From NCBI GenBank assembly GCA_963761905.1, contig CAVXIQ010000003.1, forward strand, positions 20,829-84,828: 64,000 bases of DNA, written 5' to 3'. The position numbers were made by a program, and so were the translations under genes. Under the pieces are notes generated by a model. That model worked only from the letters and a program-made list of their open reading frames with translations. It ran no database searches and was not told the DNA's origin. Numbering within the stretch: position 1 is the stretch's first letter; every line of letters begins with the position of its first letter. This DNA is from Gaiellasilicea sp963761905. Lineage in GTDB: Bacteria; Actinomycetota; Thermoleophilia; Gaiellales; Gaiellaceae. This document shows positions 48,641-58,390 of the stretch, in pieces.

Positions 48641-51084
48641 GCGTGACCGCACCCGGCGAGCGGGCGAAGATCCTGTGCGTCGACGACACACCCGAGAACC
48701 TGCTCGCGCTCGAGGCGATCCTGGAGCCGCTCGGACAGGAGCTCGTGCGAGCGGGATCGGGCGAGGAAGCGCTCCGGAGGCTGCTCGGCGACGAGTTCGC
48801 GCTGATCCTGCTCGACGTCCAGATGCCGGGCCTCGACGGCTTCCAGACCGCCGACCTGATCAAGCGCCGCGAGCGAAACCGGCATATCCCGATCATCTTC
48901 CTGACCGCGATCTCGAAGGACGCCGAGAACGTCTTCAAGGGCTACGAGTCCGGCGCCGTCGACTATCTCCTGAAGCCGTTCGATCCCGACGTGCTGCGCA
49001 CGAAGGTGGCGGTCTTCGTCGAGCTCTGGCAGAAGACGGTCGAGCTGCGCCGGCAGGGCGAGCTCCTGCGGGAGCAGGAGCTCGCCGCGCTCGAGCGCCA
49101 GAGCGAAGCGCGCTACCGCTTCCTCGGCGACTCGATTCCGCAGCAGGTGTGGACGGCTCTCCCGAGCGGCAGTCTCGACTACGTCAACGAGCGCGTGATC
49201 GAGTACTTCGGACGCTCGTCGGAGGAGCTGCTGCAAACGGGCTGGGACGACGTGATCCACCCGGACGACGTTTCCTTGATGTTCGCGCGCTGGTCGGAGG
49301 CACTCGCCACCGGCGAACCCTACGAGTCCGAGTTCCGAATCGCGCGCGCGAGCGACGGTGCGTGGCGGTGGCATCTCGCACGCGCGCTGCCGATGCGCGA
49401 CGAGACCGGCAGCATCGTTCGCTGGTTCGGCACGAATACCGATGTCGACGACCGCCGAACCGCCGAGGATCGCCAGCGCTTCCTCGCCGAGGCCGGCTGG
49501 GTGCTCGGCAGCTCGCTCGACTACGAGCGCACGCTTCAGGACGCGGCGCGGCTCGCGGTTCCCCGGGTCGCGGACTTCTGCGCCGTCGACGTGCTCGTCG
49601 AAGACCGGCTCGAGCGACTGGCGCTCGTCCACGTCGACCCGCTCAAGCTCGTCCTCGTCAAGGAGCTGGAGCCTCGGTCGCTCGACGGGGTCGGAGCGGA
49701 GGGCACCGCCATCGCGATTCGGGAGGCCGGGCCGATCCTGATTCCCGAGCTGACGGACGAGCTGCTTCCGGGCTTTGCCGCCGACGAGTCGCAGCTCGAG
49801 ATCCTGCGCTCGCTCGAGCTGCGCTCGTACATCTCGGTACCGCTCGTCGCGCGCGGCCAGGCCTTCGGCGCGATCACTCTCGTCACCTCCGCCGACTCGG
49901 GCCGCACCTACGACGAGTCGCATCTGGCGGTGGCAGAGGAGCTGGCGAGACATGCGGCAGCAGCGATCGACAACGCGAGACTCTTCGAGGAGTCGGAGCG
50001 GCAGGGTCGTGCGGCTCGCGTCCTCGCTGCCGTCGGCGATGCCGTCGTGCTGGTCGATCGCGAGGGTGTGATCCGGCTCTGGAACACGGCCGCGGCGGCC
50101 GTCACGGGGCTCCCCGAAGCGCGCGTCGTGGGTCGACGGATGGTGGATGTCGTTCGCCAGTGGGACGAGATCGCGCCGCTCATCCCGGTCGCGAGCGGGC
50201 CGGGCTCTGCGGTTCGCACGGAGACGGTCCCGGTCGAGCTCATCGACCGGGAGCTTTGGCTCTCCGCGTCGGGCGTGGGCGTCGACGAGGGGATCGTCTA
50301 TGCGTTTCGGGATCTGACGGAGGAGCGCGTGCTCGAGGAGCTGAAGGCGGAGTTCGTCGCGACCGTGTCGCACGAGCTGCGGACGCCGCTCGCTGCGATC
50401 TACGGCTCCGCGCAGACGATCAGGCGCACGGATCTCGACCTCGACGACTCGGTCAAGGACGAGCTGCTCGGCGTGATCGCCACCGAATCCGACCGCCTCG
50501 CCGTGATCGTCAACGACCTGCTGCTCTCGAGCCATCTCGACTCGGGACGACTACCGGTCTCGATCGAGCACTGCGACGCGGTCGAGCTCGCAGCGGCGGT
50601 GCTCGAGACGGCCAGAACTCATCTGCCGGACACGATCGTGCTCGAGCTCGACGCGCCGAAGCCGCTCGCACCCGTCGCGGCCGATCGAGGCCAGCTCCAA
50701 CAGGTGCTCGTCAACCTCGTCGACAACGCCATCAAGTACTCGCCCGACGGCGGGGAAGTCGTGCTCCGCGTGGGGCAGGCCGACTCGCTGATCAGGTTCG
50801 TGATCGCCGATCGCGGGCTCGGGATTCCCGCCTCCGAGCACCGCCGGATCTTCGAGAAGTTCTACCGACTCGATCCGGACATGACCCGAGGGATCGGCGG
50901 CACAGGCCTTGGGCTCTACATCTGCCGCGAGCTCGTCCGCCGGATGGACGGCTCGATCTGGGTCGAGTCCCAGCCCGGCGTGGGCTCGAGCTTCGTCGTC
51001 GAGCTGCCCGCAGCGAAGCAGCCGCCGGCGAAGCGGGCGCCGGCGAAGCGCGCGCCGCGCGGCCGGCGCGCAGGCGCGCGCTGA
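48637..51084 (+). CDS. REC-PAS-GAF-PAS histidine kinase
   Basis: 815 residues. Receiver domain 1-125 (ILCVDDTPENLLAL, phospho-Asp in LILLDVQMPGLDG, Lys in YLLKPFD); PAS ~150-275 with PAC (GSIVRWFGTNTDVDDRR); GAF ~285-435; second PAS ~445-555; HisKA with phospho-His in FVATVSHELRTPLAAI; HATPase with NLVDNAIKYSPDGG, IADRGLGIPA and IGGTGLGLYICREL; a Lys/Pro/Ala-rich basic tail (PPAKRAPAKRAPRGRR). Soluble. The N-terminal receiver suggests it takes a phosphate from the giant hybrid kinase or regulates CheB, whose gene it overlaps. Confidence 0.92.
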   Translation: MSVTAPGERAKILCVDDTPENLLALEAILEPLGQELVRAGSGEEALRRLLGDEFALILLDVQMPGLDGFQTADLIKRRERNRHIPIIFLTAISKDAENVFKGYESGAVDYLLKPFDPDVLRTKVAVFVELWQKTVELRRQGELLREQELAALERQSEARYRFLGDSIPQQVWTALPSGSLDYVNERVIEYFGRSSEELLQTGWDDVIHPDDVSLMFARWSEALATGEPYESEFRIARASDGAWRWHLARALPMRDETGSIVRWFGTNTDVDDRRTAEDRQRFLAEAGWVLGSSLDYERTLQDAARLAVPRVADFCAVDVLVEDRLERLALVHVDPLKLVLVKELEPRSLDGVGAEGTAIAIREAGPILIPELTDELLPGFAADESQLEILRSLELRSYISVPLVARGQAFGAITLVTSADSGRTYDESHLAVAEELARHAAAAIDNARLFEESERQGRAARVLAAVGDAVVLVDREGVIRLWNTAAAAVTGLPEARVVGRRMVDVVRQWDEIAPLIPVASGPGSAVRTETVPVELIDRELWLSASGVGVDEGIVYAFRDLTEERVLEELKAEFVATVSHELRTPLAAIYGSAQTIRRTDLDLDDSVKDELLGVIATESDRLAVIVNDLLLSSHLDSGRLPVSIEHCDAVELAAAVLETARTHLPDTIVLELDAPKPLAPVAADRGQLQQVLVNLVDNAIKYSPDGGEVVLRVGQADSLIRFVIADRGLGIPASEHRRIFEKFYRLDPDMTRGIGGTGLGLYICRELVRRMDGSIWVESQPGVGSSFVVELPAAKQPPAKRAPAKRAPRGRRAGAR

Positions 51085-51167
51085 GAGGCGCTCGCAACGG
51101 CCTCTCCCTTGGCCGGTGTGTGGATAGCCGCACCTCGGATCCGCCGCGTCTCTGCGAGGATTTGTCC

Positions 51168-51521
51168 ATGCCGATCACCGTCCTGATCGTGGACGACCAC
51201 CCGAGCTTCCGCGCCTCGGCGCGCGCGATTCTCGAAGCGGACGGCTACGAGGTGGTCGGCGAGGCCGCAAACGGGGCGGCGGCATTGGCGAAGGCAGGCG
51301 AGCTCGAACCGGACGTGTTGCTCCTGGACGTGCAGCTCCCCGACATGGACGGCTTCGCCGTCAGCTCGAGGTTGCGACGAAACGGCTCCGGGCCGCTCGT
51401 CGTGCTCGTCTCGAGTCGCGAGGCGTGCGACTATGGAACGCTCGTGGCGGAGTGCGGCGCGCGCGGCTTCATCCCGAAGGACGAGCTCTCCGGAGCGGCA
51501 CTGAGCCAGCTGCTCGGATGA
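51168..51521 (+). CDS. Stand-alone receiver domain protein
   Basis: 117 residues: a single CheY-like receiver (VLIVDDHPSFRASARAIL, phospho-Asp in LLLDVQLPDMDGF, Ser in VLVSSRE, Lys in FIPKDELSG) with no output domain. The DDHPSFR start and FIPKDELSG end are typical of NarL-type receivers that have lost the HTH. Likely a phosphate relay or sink between the flanking kinases. Its TGA overlaps the next kinase ATG. Confidence 0.9.
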   Translation: MPITVLIVDDHPSFRASARAILEADGYEVVGEAANGAAALAKAGELEPDVLLLDVQLPDMDGFAVSSRLRRNGSGPLVVLVSSREACDYGTLVAECGARGFIPKDELSGAALSQLLG

Positions 51522-54358
51522 GCGCCCGCGTGCTTGCCGGGGCGGCTGCGGGCGCAGTCCTGCTCGCGGCCGGCGCAACGTGGCTCGTGCTCGCGAGCGA
51601 GCACGAGGACAACCCGGCTGCGACGCTCGCGTTCACGCTCACAGCGGGTCTCAGCTTCGTCGCCAGCGGGCTCGTCGCGTTGTGGCGACGTCCCGAAAAC
51701 CGAACCGGCGTCCTGCTGCTCACCGTCGGCTATCTCTGGTTTCTCGGCGCCCTCGCCGAGTCGAACAACGACTGGGTCTTCACGATCGGGATCGCGCTGA
51801 GCACCGTCGCCTTCGGCGCGTTCGTCCATCTGCTGCTCGCGTTTCCGTGGGGGAAGCTCGGCAGGCGGCGCGACGCCTATCTCGTCGTGGCGACCTACGC
51901 GCTGACGCTGCTTGGCAGCGTCGCGCTCCTGATGGTCGAGGAACGGCCGGATCCGGACTGCGCCACGTGCGTCAGCACCCTGGCCGTCACGAACGACGCC
52001 ACGGCGCAGACGGTGACGCAACTGACCGTCACCGGGCTCGCGCTCCTCCTGATCGGAGCCATTCTGGCCACTGTGGGCCGCCGTTTCCGGCGCTCGTCCC
52101 CGGCTCTCCGCCGCGTGCTCGGACCCGTGATCGTGACGGGTGCGCTGGCCATGTTGTTGGCGGTCGGCGAGCTGGCAGCCGGCATCGTCTCCGACCGAGC
52201 CGCCGAGCAGCTCGAGCTCGCTTTCCTCGTGATTTTCGCGACCGTACCGATCGCCTTCCTGGCCGGCGTGTTGCGGGCTCGGCTCGCCCGCTCGGCCGTC
52301 GGCGAGCTCCTCCTCGACCTCGCCGCCGGAGGCTCCTCGCTGCGGGACGCCCTCGCTCGAGCCCTCCACGATCCCTCCCTCGACATCGTCTACTGGCTCC
52401 CCCAGCGCGAGCAGTTCGTCTGGCAGGACGGCAACGTGTTCGTCGACAAGGGGGGCCCGCGAACCGCCCGCTACGTGGAGCTCAACGGCAAACGGGTCGC
52501 CGCCGTGCTCCACGATCCCTCGCTCGCGGACGAGCCCGAGCTCGTCGACGCGGCCGCGGCCGCGGCGGGTCTCTGGCTCGCCAACGCGCAGCTCCAGGCC
52601 GAGCTTCGTTCGCAGTACGACTATCTCGAGACGATCGTCAACACCGCCCCCTCGTTGCTCATGTCGCTCGAGCTCGACGGCCGGATCGCGAACTTCAACA
52701 CGGCCTGCGAGCGCGCGAGCGGTTACGAGAACATCGAGGAGGTCCGGAACCAGTACTTCTGGGACCTCTTCATCTCAGCCGACGAGCGCGACGCCGTCCG
52801 GGAGCGCTTCCTGGCGGATCCCGAGCACCTGCCGAGCGACTACGAGAACGCATTCGTGAACCGGCGCGGCGAGGAGCTCGTGATCGCCTGGTCGACAGCG
52901 CCTCTCCGCGACGAGGAGGGCGAGGTTCGCAACATCATCTGCGGCGGGCTCGACGTGACCGAGCGCAAGCATCGCGAGCTCGAGCTGCAGGGAGAACGCG
53001 ACTTCCTCGACGCGATGGGCGACTCGATTCCGAGCCTGATCGTGCTGACCGACCGCGAGGGTGAGATCGTCTCGGACGGCGTCAACCGCGCGTTCAGAGA
53101 GACCTTCGGCTGGACGACCGACGAGACGACGCGGCAAAGCTTCCTCCAGTTCGTCCACCCCGAAGACGACTACGCCGCGCGCATGGCGATCGCGGCCGCG
53201 GCGAATGGGGTCGTGCGCACGGGGCTCGAATCACGCTGGCTGCCGCGGGAAGGGGAGCCGCTGCTCGTCTCCTGGGCCGCCACCCCGATCAGTCATCCGA
53301 GCGACCCGAAGCTCGTCGTGATCACCGGCGAGGACGCCACTGAGCGCAAGCGTCGCGAGAGCGCGCTCCGCTCGAGCGAGGAACGGTTGCGCGCGGCGAT
53401 CGAGGCCTCGCCGGTCGCAATCGTGGAGTACGCGCTCGACGACACGATCACCCGCTGGAACCGGGCGGCCGAGCGGATCTTCGGCTGGACCGCCGACGAG
53501 GTGCTCGGCGGCCCTGCCCGACATCAACCTCCCGAGCGGGCGACCGAGCTCGCCGAGCTCTTCCGGCGCGTCCGCGACGGCGAGGTCTATACAGGTGTCG
53601 AGAGCAAGCGGATTCGCAAGGACGGAGCGTCGATCGAGGTCGAGATCTCCGCTGCCCCGATCCGGGACGTCACAGGCGAGGTGATCAGCCACATGGCCCT
53701 GTTCGCGGACATCACGGAGCGCAAGCGTCAGGAGGAGGAGGTGCGAGCCTCACGTTCGCGGATCGTCCAGGCGGCCGACGACGCCAGGCGTATGCTCGAG
53801 CGAAACCTCCACGACGGCGCCCAGCAACGACTGGTGGCACTCTCGCTCTCCCTGCGGTTGGCGCAAAACCGGATCACGACCGACCCCGAGGCGGCGGAGA
53901 CGATCCTCGAGAGCGCCCGCGACGAGCTCTCTCTCGCGATCGAGGATCTGCGCGAGCTCGCTCGCGGGATCCATCCGGCAGTGCTCACCGATCGGGGCCT
54001 CGAGGCCGCTGTCACGACACTCGCCGACCGGTCGCCCGTCCCGGTCGAGGTCTCGATGCCGGCCGAGCGGCTCCCGACGACGGTCGAGGCGGCGGCCTAC
54101 TACGTGATCGCCGAGGCGCTGACCAACGTGGCCAAGTACGCCAAGGCATCGGTGGCCCGCGTGCAGGTCAGCCGCGAGAACGGCCGAGCCCTGGTCGAGG
54201 TGTCGGACGACGGGGTCGGCGGCGCGAATGCGGCGGGCGGCAGCGGTCTGCGCGGGCTCGCAGATCGGGTCGAAGCGCTCGACGGGACGCTCGAGGTCGA
54301 GAGCCCGCTCGGCGGGGGCACTCGGATCAGCGCCCAGCTTCCGGTAGCGGCGAAGTAG
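51518..54358 (+). CDS. Membrane PAS-containing DesK/NarX-type histidine kinase
   Basis: 946 residues. The first ~260 residues hold about eight membrane helices (AAAGAVLLAAGATWLVLA, GVLLLTVGYLWFLGALAES, VIVTGALAMLLAVGELAAGI). Three PAS domains follow (~365-490, ~495-615, ~622-740; each ending in a VTERK or ITERK PAC tail), then HisKA_3 with the phospho-His in LERNLHDGAQQRLVALSLS and a compact HATPase ending GGTRISAQLPVAAK. This class phosphorylates NarL-type regulators; the receiver just upstream and the cyclase-regulator downstream are candidates. Confidence 0.92.
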   Translation: MSARVLAGAAAGAVLLAAGATWLVLASEHEDNPAATLAFTLTAGLSFVASGLVALWRRPENRTGVLLLTVGYLWFLGALAESNNDWVFTIGIALSTVAFGAFVHLLLAFPWGKLGRRRDAYLVVATYALTLLGSVALLMVEERPDPDCATCVSTLAVTNDATAQTVTQLTVTGLALLLIGAILATVGRRFRRSSPALRRVLGPVIVTGALAMLLAVGELAAGIVSDRAAEQLELAFLVIFATVPIAFLAGVLRARLARSAVGELLLDLAAGGSSLRDALARALHDPSLDIVYWLPQREQFVWQDGNVFVDKGGPRTARYVELNGKRVAAVLHDPSLADEPELVDAAAAAAGLWLANAQLQAELRSQYDYLETIVNTAPSLLMSLELDGRIANFNTACERASGYENIEEVRNQYFWDLFISADERDAVRERFLADPEHLPSDYENAFVNRRGEELVIAWSTAPLRDEEGEVRNIICGGLDVTERKHRELELQGERDFLDAMGDSIPSLIVLTDREGEIVSDGVNRAFRETFGWTTDETTRQSFLQFVHPEDDYAARMAIAAAANGVVRTGLESRWLPREGEPLLVSWAATPISHPSDPKLVVITGEDATERKRRESALRSSEERLRAAIEASPVAIVEYALDDTITRWNRAAERIFGWTADEVLGGPARHQPPERATELAELFRRVRDGEVYTGVESKRIRKDGASIEVEISAAPIRDVTGEVISHMALFADITERKRQEEEVRASRSRIVQAADDARRMLERNLHDGAQQRLVALSLSLRLAQNRITTDPEAAETILESARDELSLAIEDLRELARGIHPAVLTDRGLEAAVTTLADRSPVPVEVSMPAERLPTTVEAAAYYVIAEALTNVAKYAKASVARVQVSRENGRALVEVSDDGVGGANAAGGSGLRGLADRVEALDGTLEVESPLGGGTRISAQLPVAAK

Positions 54359-54465
54359 TGCCCGCCGCACCGCGGGACGCCTGCAATCCGCACAGGCAGG
54401 GGTCTCGGCCGGTGAGAACGTGTCCTCGACAGGAACCAAAGCCACTGGACTCAGAGAGGACAGTC

Positions 54466-54693
54466 ATGAACGCCAACGACAGAATCGATCTCGCGAATCG
54501 CCGGAACGATGGCATCGACGTCACGCTCTGGTGGTCGCGCTCGAACGACGCGGTCTCGGTCGAGGTCCTGCATCTGGCATCGGACTCGACCTTCGAGCTC
54601 GCGGTAGACCGGCGCCGCGCCCTCGACGCGTTCTACCATCCGTTCGCCTTCGCGGCCCGCTCGAACCCGCAACTCCTCGACGTGGCCGCGTAA
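54466..54693 (+). CDS. Small conserved-looking protein, unknown function
   Basis: 75 residues, acidic/neutral, with DGIDVTLWWSRSNDAVSVEV and STFELAVDRRRALDAFYHPFAF. Small proteins with this 'vtLlWsr..d.v.V.V.d..tg..Fel.v....aLdaFyHPfay' pattern are frequent in actinobacteria, but I know no assigned role. AGAGAGGAC lies before the ATG at 54466. It sits between a kinase and the cyclase-regulator on the same strand. Confidence 0.65.
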   Translation: MNANDRIDLANRRNDGIDVTLWWSRSNDAVSVEVLHLASDSTFELAVDRRRALDAFYHPFAFAARSNPQLLDVAA

Positions 54694-54745
54694 TCCGGAT
54701 CTAGCGGAGAGTCGACCTGGGCTCTACGCTCCGGGCTCGTGCCAA

Positions 54746-54772
54746 GAGGGTTGGGCTAGAGGCCCAACCTCC
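54746..54772. terminator. Hairpin before the cyclase-regulator gene
   Basis: GAGGGTTGGGC, short loop, GCCCAACCTC pairs with one bulged G. It ends directly in front of the -10 box of the next gene, so it may terminate the small upstream gene or block RNA polymerase; the first is simpler. Confidence 0.5.
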
Positions 54773-54778
54773 TAGACT
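54773..54778 (+). promoter_or_regulatory. -10 box TAGACT for the cyclase-regulator
   Basis: TAGACT ends 6 nt before the ATG at 54785. CTAGACTCTCG is the same 11-mer as at the LapA-like gene. Confidence 0.55.
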
Positions 54779-54784
54779 CTCGGC

Positions 54785-55975
54785 ATGAGCGAGTTCCCGA
54801 CCGGCACCGTCACGCTGTTGTTCGCCGATGTCGAGGGCTCGACAAGACATGCGCACGACCTCGGCGCCGGCTGGGCCGTCGCGCTCGCAGACGTCCGGAG
54901 GCTCCTGCGCGACGCCGTCGGAGCCGCAGGCGGGCACGAGGTGGACAGCCGCGGCGACGAGCTCTTTGCCGCTTTCGGAGACGCCGACTCGGCCGCTGCC
55001 GCTGCGATCGCCGCCCAGCGAGCGCTCGCCGACAACTCGTGGGCAGGCTCGCCCGTGCGGGTGCGCGTCGGCCTCCATACCGGTCAGCCGGTGCTCGGAG
55101 AGGACGGCTACGTCGGAATCGACGTTCACCGAGCCAGCAGGATCTGCGGCGCGGGACACGGCGGCCAGGTTCTCGCGTCGGAGGCGACGAGCACTGCGCT
55201 CGCAGGCCACGAGCTCCGCGACCTCGGGCTTTACACCCTCCCGGACCTTCCGGAGCCGGAACGGATCTTCCAGCTCGAGCACGAGCGTGCCCATACGTTC
55301 CCGCCGCTCCGCGCCCGGCCCAGCTCTGCGGCGCTCCGCGTCGTCCTCGCCGACGATTCGATCCTCCTGCGCGAAGGGATCGCGCGGCTGCTCGAGGACG
55401 CAGGCTTCGAGATCGTGGCCCAATCAGGCGCCGGAGACGACCTGCTCCGCCATGTCGCGATGCACCGCCCCGACGTTGCGATCGTGGACATCCGGATGCC
55501 GCCGACTCACACCGACGAGGGCCTCCGCGCCGCCCAGGAGATCCGCGACCGCCACCCTGGTGTCAGCGTGCTCGTCCTGTCGCAGTACGTCGAGCCCGGC
55601 TACGCGCTGGAGCTGCTCTCGGAGAGCGCGGAGGGGGTCGGCTACCTGCTCAAGGATCGCGTCTCCGACGTCGACGAATTCACGGCCGCCGTCCGCCGTG
55701 TCGCCGAGGGCGGGTCGGCGCTCGACCCCACCGTCGTGAACCAGCTCGTCGGTCGAAAGCGCCAGCATGACCCAGTGGGGGAGCTGACCCCGCGCGAGCG
55801 GGAGGTGCTCGAGCTGATGGCGGAGGGACGCTCGAACCAGGCGATCGCGGAGCGAATGTTCGTCACGCTCCGAGCGGTCGAGAAGCACGTGACGAGCATC
55901 TTCGCCAAGCTCAGCCTGCCGGCGACCGCCGAAGATCACCGTCGCGTCCTGGCCGTGCTCGCCTTCCTTCGCTAG
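54785..55975 (+). CDS. Class III cyclase domain fused to NarL-type response regulator
   Basis: 396 residues in three parts. 1-165: class III nucleotidyl cyclase fold (VTLLFADVEGSTRHAHDL with the first metal Asp, SRGDELFAAFGDADSA with the second, and YVGIDVHRASRICGAGHGGQ, where the usual transition-state Asn position holds His). ~185-305: receiver (VLADDSILLREGIARLL, phospho-Asp in AIVDIRMPPTHTDEGLRAA, Lys in YLLKDRVSD). ~325-396: LuxR HTH (LTPREREVLELMAEGRSNQA, then AVEKHVTSIFAKL). It would bind DNA when phosphorylated and may make or sense a cyclic nucleotide. The missing Asn makes catalysis doubtful. Leaderless start. Confidence 0.9.
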   Translation: MSEFPTGTVTLLFADVEGSTRHAHDLGAGWAVALADVRRLLRDAVGAAGGHEVDSRGDELFAAFGDADSAAAAAIAAQRALADNSWAGSPVRVRVGLHTGQPVLGEDGYVGIDVHRASRICGAGHGGQVLASEATSTALAGHELRDLGLYTLPDLPEPERIFQLEHERAHTFPPLRARPSSAALRVVLADDSILLREGIARLLEDAGFEIVAQSGAGDDLLRHVAMHRPDVAIVDIRMPPTHTDEGLRAAQEIRDRHPGVSVLVLSQYVEPGYALELLSESAEGVGYLLKDRVSDVDEFTAAVRRVAEGGSALDPTVVNQLVGRKRQHDPVGELTPREREVLELMAEGRSNQAIAERMFVTLRAVEKHVTSIFAKLSLPATAEDHRRVLAVLAFLR

Positions 55976-55989
55976 GACGCACCGGCGCC

Positions 55990-56005
55990 GTGCGGCTGGC
56001 CGCAC
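55990..56005 (+). terminator. Short hairpin after the cyclase-regulator
   Basis: GTGCGG, loop CTGG, CCGCAC starts 15 bp after the stop. It is a six-pair stem only, so a weak terminator candidate. Confidence 0.35.
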
Positions 56006-56088
56006 TCGAAGAGGCCTGGACGCCCCACTGCCGGCTCGGCTCCCCAGACGGAGAGTGACGACGACCCCTCTCTCAAGGAGACGACGCA

Positions 56089-58305
56089 ATGTCACCGCTG
56101 AAGAGCTCGAACAACTTCGCGGCCCGCATGGGCCGCTGGAGCGCGAACCACTGGAAGACCTCGGTCTTCGGCTGGCTTGCGTTCGTGATCGCCTCGGTCG
56201 TGATCGGCGGGGCGGTCGGCACGAAGCAGCTCGAGGACTCCGATCTGAACGTCGGCGAGGCCAAGCGCGCCGACAAGCTGATCGAGGCCGCGGGCTTCGA
56301 CAAGGCTGACGAGCAGGCCGAATGGGTGCTCGTCCAGTCGAAGACCCTGACCGCAAAGGACGCCGCTTTCCGGGCCGCGATCGAGGACGTCACGAAAACC
56401 CTCGACGGCTTCCCGCAGGTACGAAAGCTCCGCTCGCCGCTCGCCGCCCGCAACTCCGGCCAGATCTCACCCGACGGACACTCGGCGATCGTCGAGTTCC
56501 AGCCGCTCGGCACCTACGACGAGGCGATCCTCTACATCGAGAAGATCGAAGCCGCTGTCGCCGACGTCGAGTCCCGTCATTCCGGCTTCTCAATCGAAGA
56601 GTCCGGCAGCGCCTCGACCGGAAAGGCGACCGACGACGCGTTCGGCAAGATGCTCGAGACCGCAGGACTCGTCTCGATCCCGCTCACGCTCGTGATTCTC
56701 CTGCTCGTGTTCGGGTCCGTCGTCGCGGCCGCCGTTTCGCTCCTGCTCGCGATCACGGCGGTATTCGCGACGATGAGCCTTGTCGCGTTCCCGAGCCAGA
56801 TCGTCCCCATGGACGAGAACGTCTCCGCCGTGATCCTGCTGATCGGACTCGCCGTGGGCGTCGACTACTCGCTCTTCTACCTCCGCCGCGAACGCGAGGA
56901 ACGAGCCGCGGGCCGGAGCGAGAGCGCTGCTCTCGAGGCCGCCGCAGCCACTTCCGGCCGGGCCGTGCTCATCTCGGGGATCACCGTGATGATCGCGATG
57001 GCCGGGATGTTCCTCTCGGGAGACAAGACGTTCATGTCCTTCTCGATCGCCACGATGATGGTGGTCGCAGTGGCCATGATCGGCTCGCTGACCGTGCTTC
57101 CCGCGTTGCTCTCGAAGCTCGGCGACCGGGTCGAGAAGGTTCGCGTTCCGTTCCTGCGCAGGCTGAAGAAGGGCAACGGCGAGTCCCGCCTCTGGGGCGC
57201 GCTCCTCACCCGCGTGCTCCGGCGTCCGGTTGCGTGGGCGCTCGCGGCGACCGCAGTGCTCGTCGCCCTGACGATTCCGGCCCTCCAGCTGAACACGGTG
57301 CAGACGGGTCTCGACGACATCTCGATCCCCGAGATCGAGCCGTACAAGGCGCTGACCGAGGCGTTCCCGGGCGGGCCCGACCCGGCGATCGTGGCGATCA
57401 AGGCAGCGGACGTCCGGTCGGACGAGGTTCAGCAGGCGATTGCAGACCTGAGGAGGGAGGCGATCGAGAGCGGTCAGGTCAACACGCCGATCCAGGTCGA
57501 GGCCAGCCGTGACAACACCGTCGCCACCGTCGAGCTCCCGCTGATCGGTAACGGCTCAGACGAGGCATCCGTGGCCGCGCTGGCCACGCTCCGCGACGAG
57601 CTGCTCCCGCAGACCGTCGGTACCGTGGCCGGCGTCGAGTACGCCGTGACGGGCACCACCGCCGCGGGCGAGGACTGGAAGGCCGCGATGCGGACGACCG
57701 CGCCGCTCGTGTTCGCGTTCGTTCTCCTCTTCGCGTTCGCGCTCCTGCTGGTCTCGTTCCGCTCGATCGTCATCGCGCTGAAGGCGATCATCCTCAACCT
57801 GCTCTCCGTCGGAGCCGCGTACGGGATCCTCGTCGCGGTCTTCCAGTGGGGCTGGGGGGAGGGCGTCCTCGACTTCGAGTCGAACGGCGGAATCACTCCG
57901 TGGCTGCCGATGTTCCTGTTCGTGATCCTCTTCGGGCTCTCGATGGACTACCACGTCTTCATCCTGAGCCGGATCCGCGAGGGCTACGACCGCGGCCTCG
58001 GGACCGACGAGGCGGTCTCCCACGGAATCAGGAGCACCGCGGGTGTCGTCACCAGCGCGGCAATCGTGATGGTCGGAGTGTTCTCCGTCTTCGCGATCCT
58101 GCCGCTGATCGACATGAAGGAGATGGGCGTCGGCCTCGCAGCCGCCGTCCTGATCGACGCGACGATCATCCGCGGCGTGCTCCTGCCCGCCACGATGAAG
58201 CTGCTCGGCGACTGGAACTGGTACCTGCCGCGCTGGCTCGAGTGGCTCCCCCGGCTCGAGCACGAGCCGGCTGCGCCGAAGTCGCCCGCAATTCCGGCCG
58301 CTTAG
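56089..58305 (+). CDS. MMPL/RND-family membrane exporter
   Basis: 738 residues with the MMPL duplication: TM1, a periplasm-side domain, five helices, then the pattern again (VFGWLAFVIASVVIGGAVGT; ILLIGLAVGVDYSLFYLRRE; then FVILFGLSMDYHVFILSRIREG). The two GxxxDY(S/H)xF motifs in TM4 and TM10 carry the proton-relay Asp-Tyr pairs of MmpL3-like and RND proteins. It likely exports a lipid or hydrophobic compound using the proton gradient. ATG at 56089 follows CAAGGAGAC. A strong hairpin ends it, so it is monocistronic. Confidence 0.92.
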   Translation: MSPLKSSNNFAARMGRWSANHWKTSVFGWLAFVIASVVIGGAVGTKQLEDSDLNVGEAKRADKLIEAAGFDKADEQAEWVLVQSKTLTAKDAAFRAAIEDVTKTLDGFPQVRKLRSPLAARNSGQISPDGHSAIVEFQPLGTYDEAILYIEKIEAAVADVESRHSGFSIEESGSASTGKATDDAFGKMLETAGLVSIPLTLVILLLVFGSVVAAAVSLLLAITAVFATMSLVAFPSQIVPMDENVSAVILLIGLAVGVDYSLFYLRREREERAAGRSESAALEAAAATSGRAVLISGITVMIAMAGMFLSGDKTFMSFSIATMMVVAVAMIGSLTVLPALLSKLGDRVEKVRVPFLRRLKKGNGESRLWGALLTRVLRRPVAWALAATAVLVALTIPALQLNTVQTGLDDISIPEIEPYKALTEAFPGGPDPAIVAIKAADVRSDEVQQAIADLRREAIESGQVNTPIQVEASRDNTVATVELPLIGNGSDEASVAALATLRDELLPQTVGTVAGVEYAVTGTTAAGEDWKAAMRTTAPLVFAFVLLFAFALLLVSFRSIVIALKAIILNLLSVGAAYGILVAVFQWGWGEGVLDFESNGGITPWLPMFLFVILFGLSMDYHVFILSRIREGYDRGLGTDEAVSHGIRSTAGVVTSAAIVMVGVFSVFAILPLIDMKEMGVGLAAAVLIDATIIRGVLLPATMKLLGDWNWYLPRWLEWLPRLEHEPAAPKSPAIPAA

Positions 58306-58321
58306 CCGCCCGAACGACAAC

Positions 58322-58355
58322 GAGCCCCGTCTCCGAATGCTCGGAGACGGGGCTC
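58322..58355 (+). terminator. Strong hairpin terminator after the MMPL gene
   Basis: GAGCCCCGTCTCCGA, loop ATGC, TCGGAGACGGGGCTC: perfect 15-bp stem 17 bp after the stop. Confidence 0.85.
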
Positions 58356-58378
58356 CACTTCGTTCTGCGAGGCGCTGG

Positions 58379-58384
58379 TACGGT
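58379..58384 (+). promoter_or_regulatory. -10 box TACGGT for the nucleotidyltransferase
   Basis: TACGGT ends 6 nt before the GTG at 58391, supporting that start and a leaderless transcript. Confidence 0.5.
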
Positions 58385-58390
58385 CGGCCG

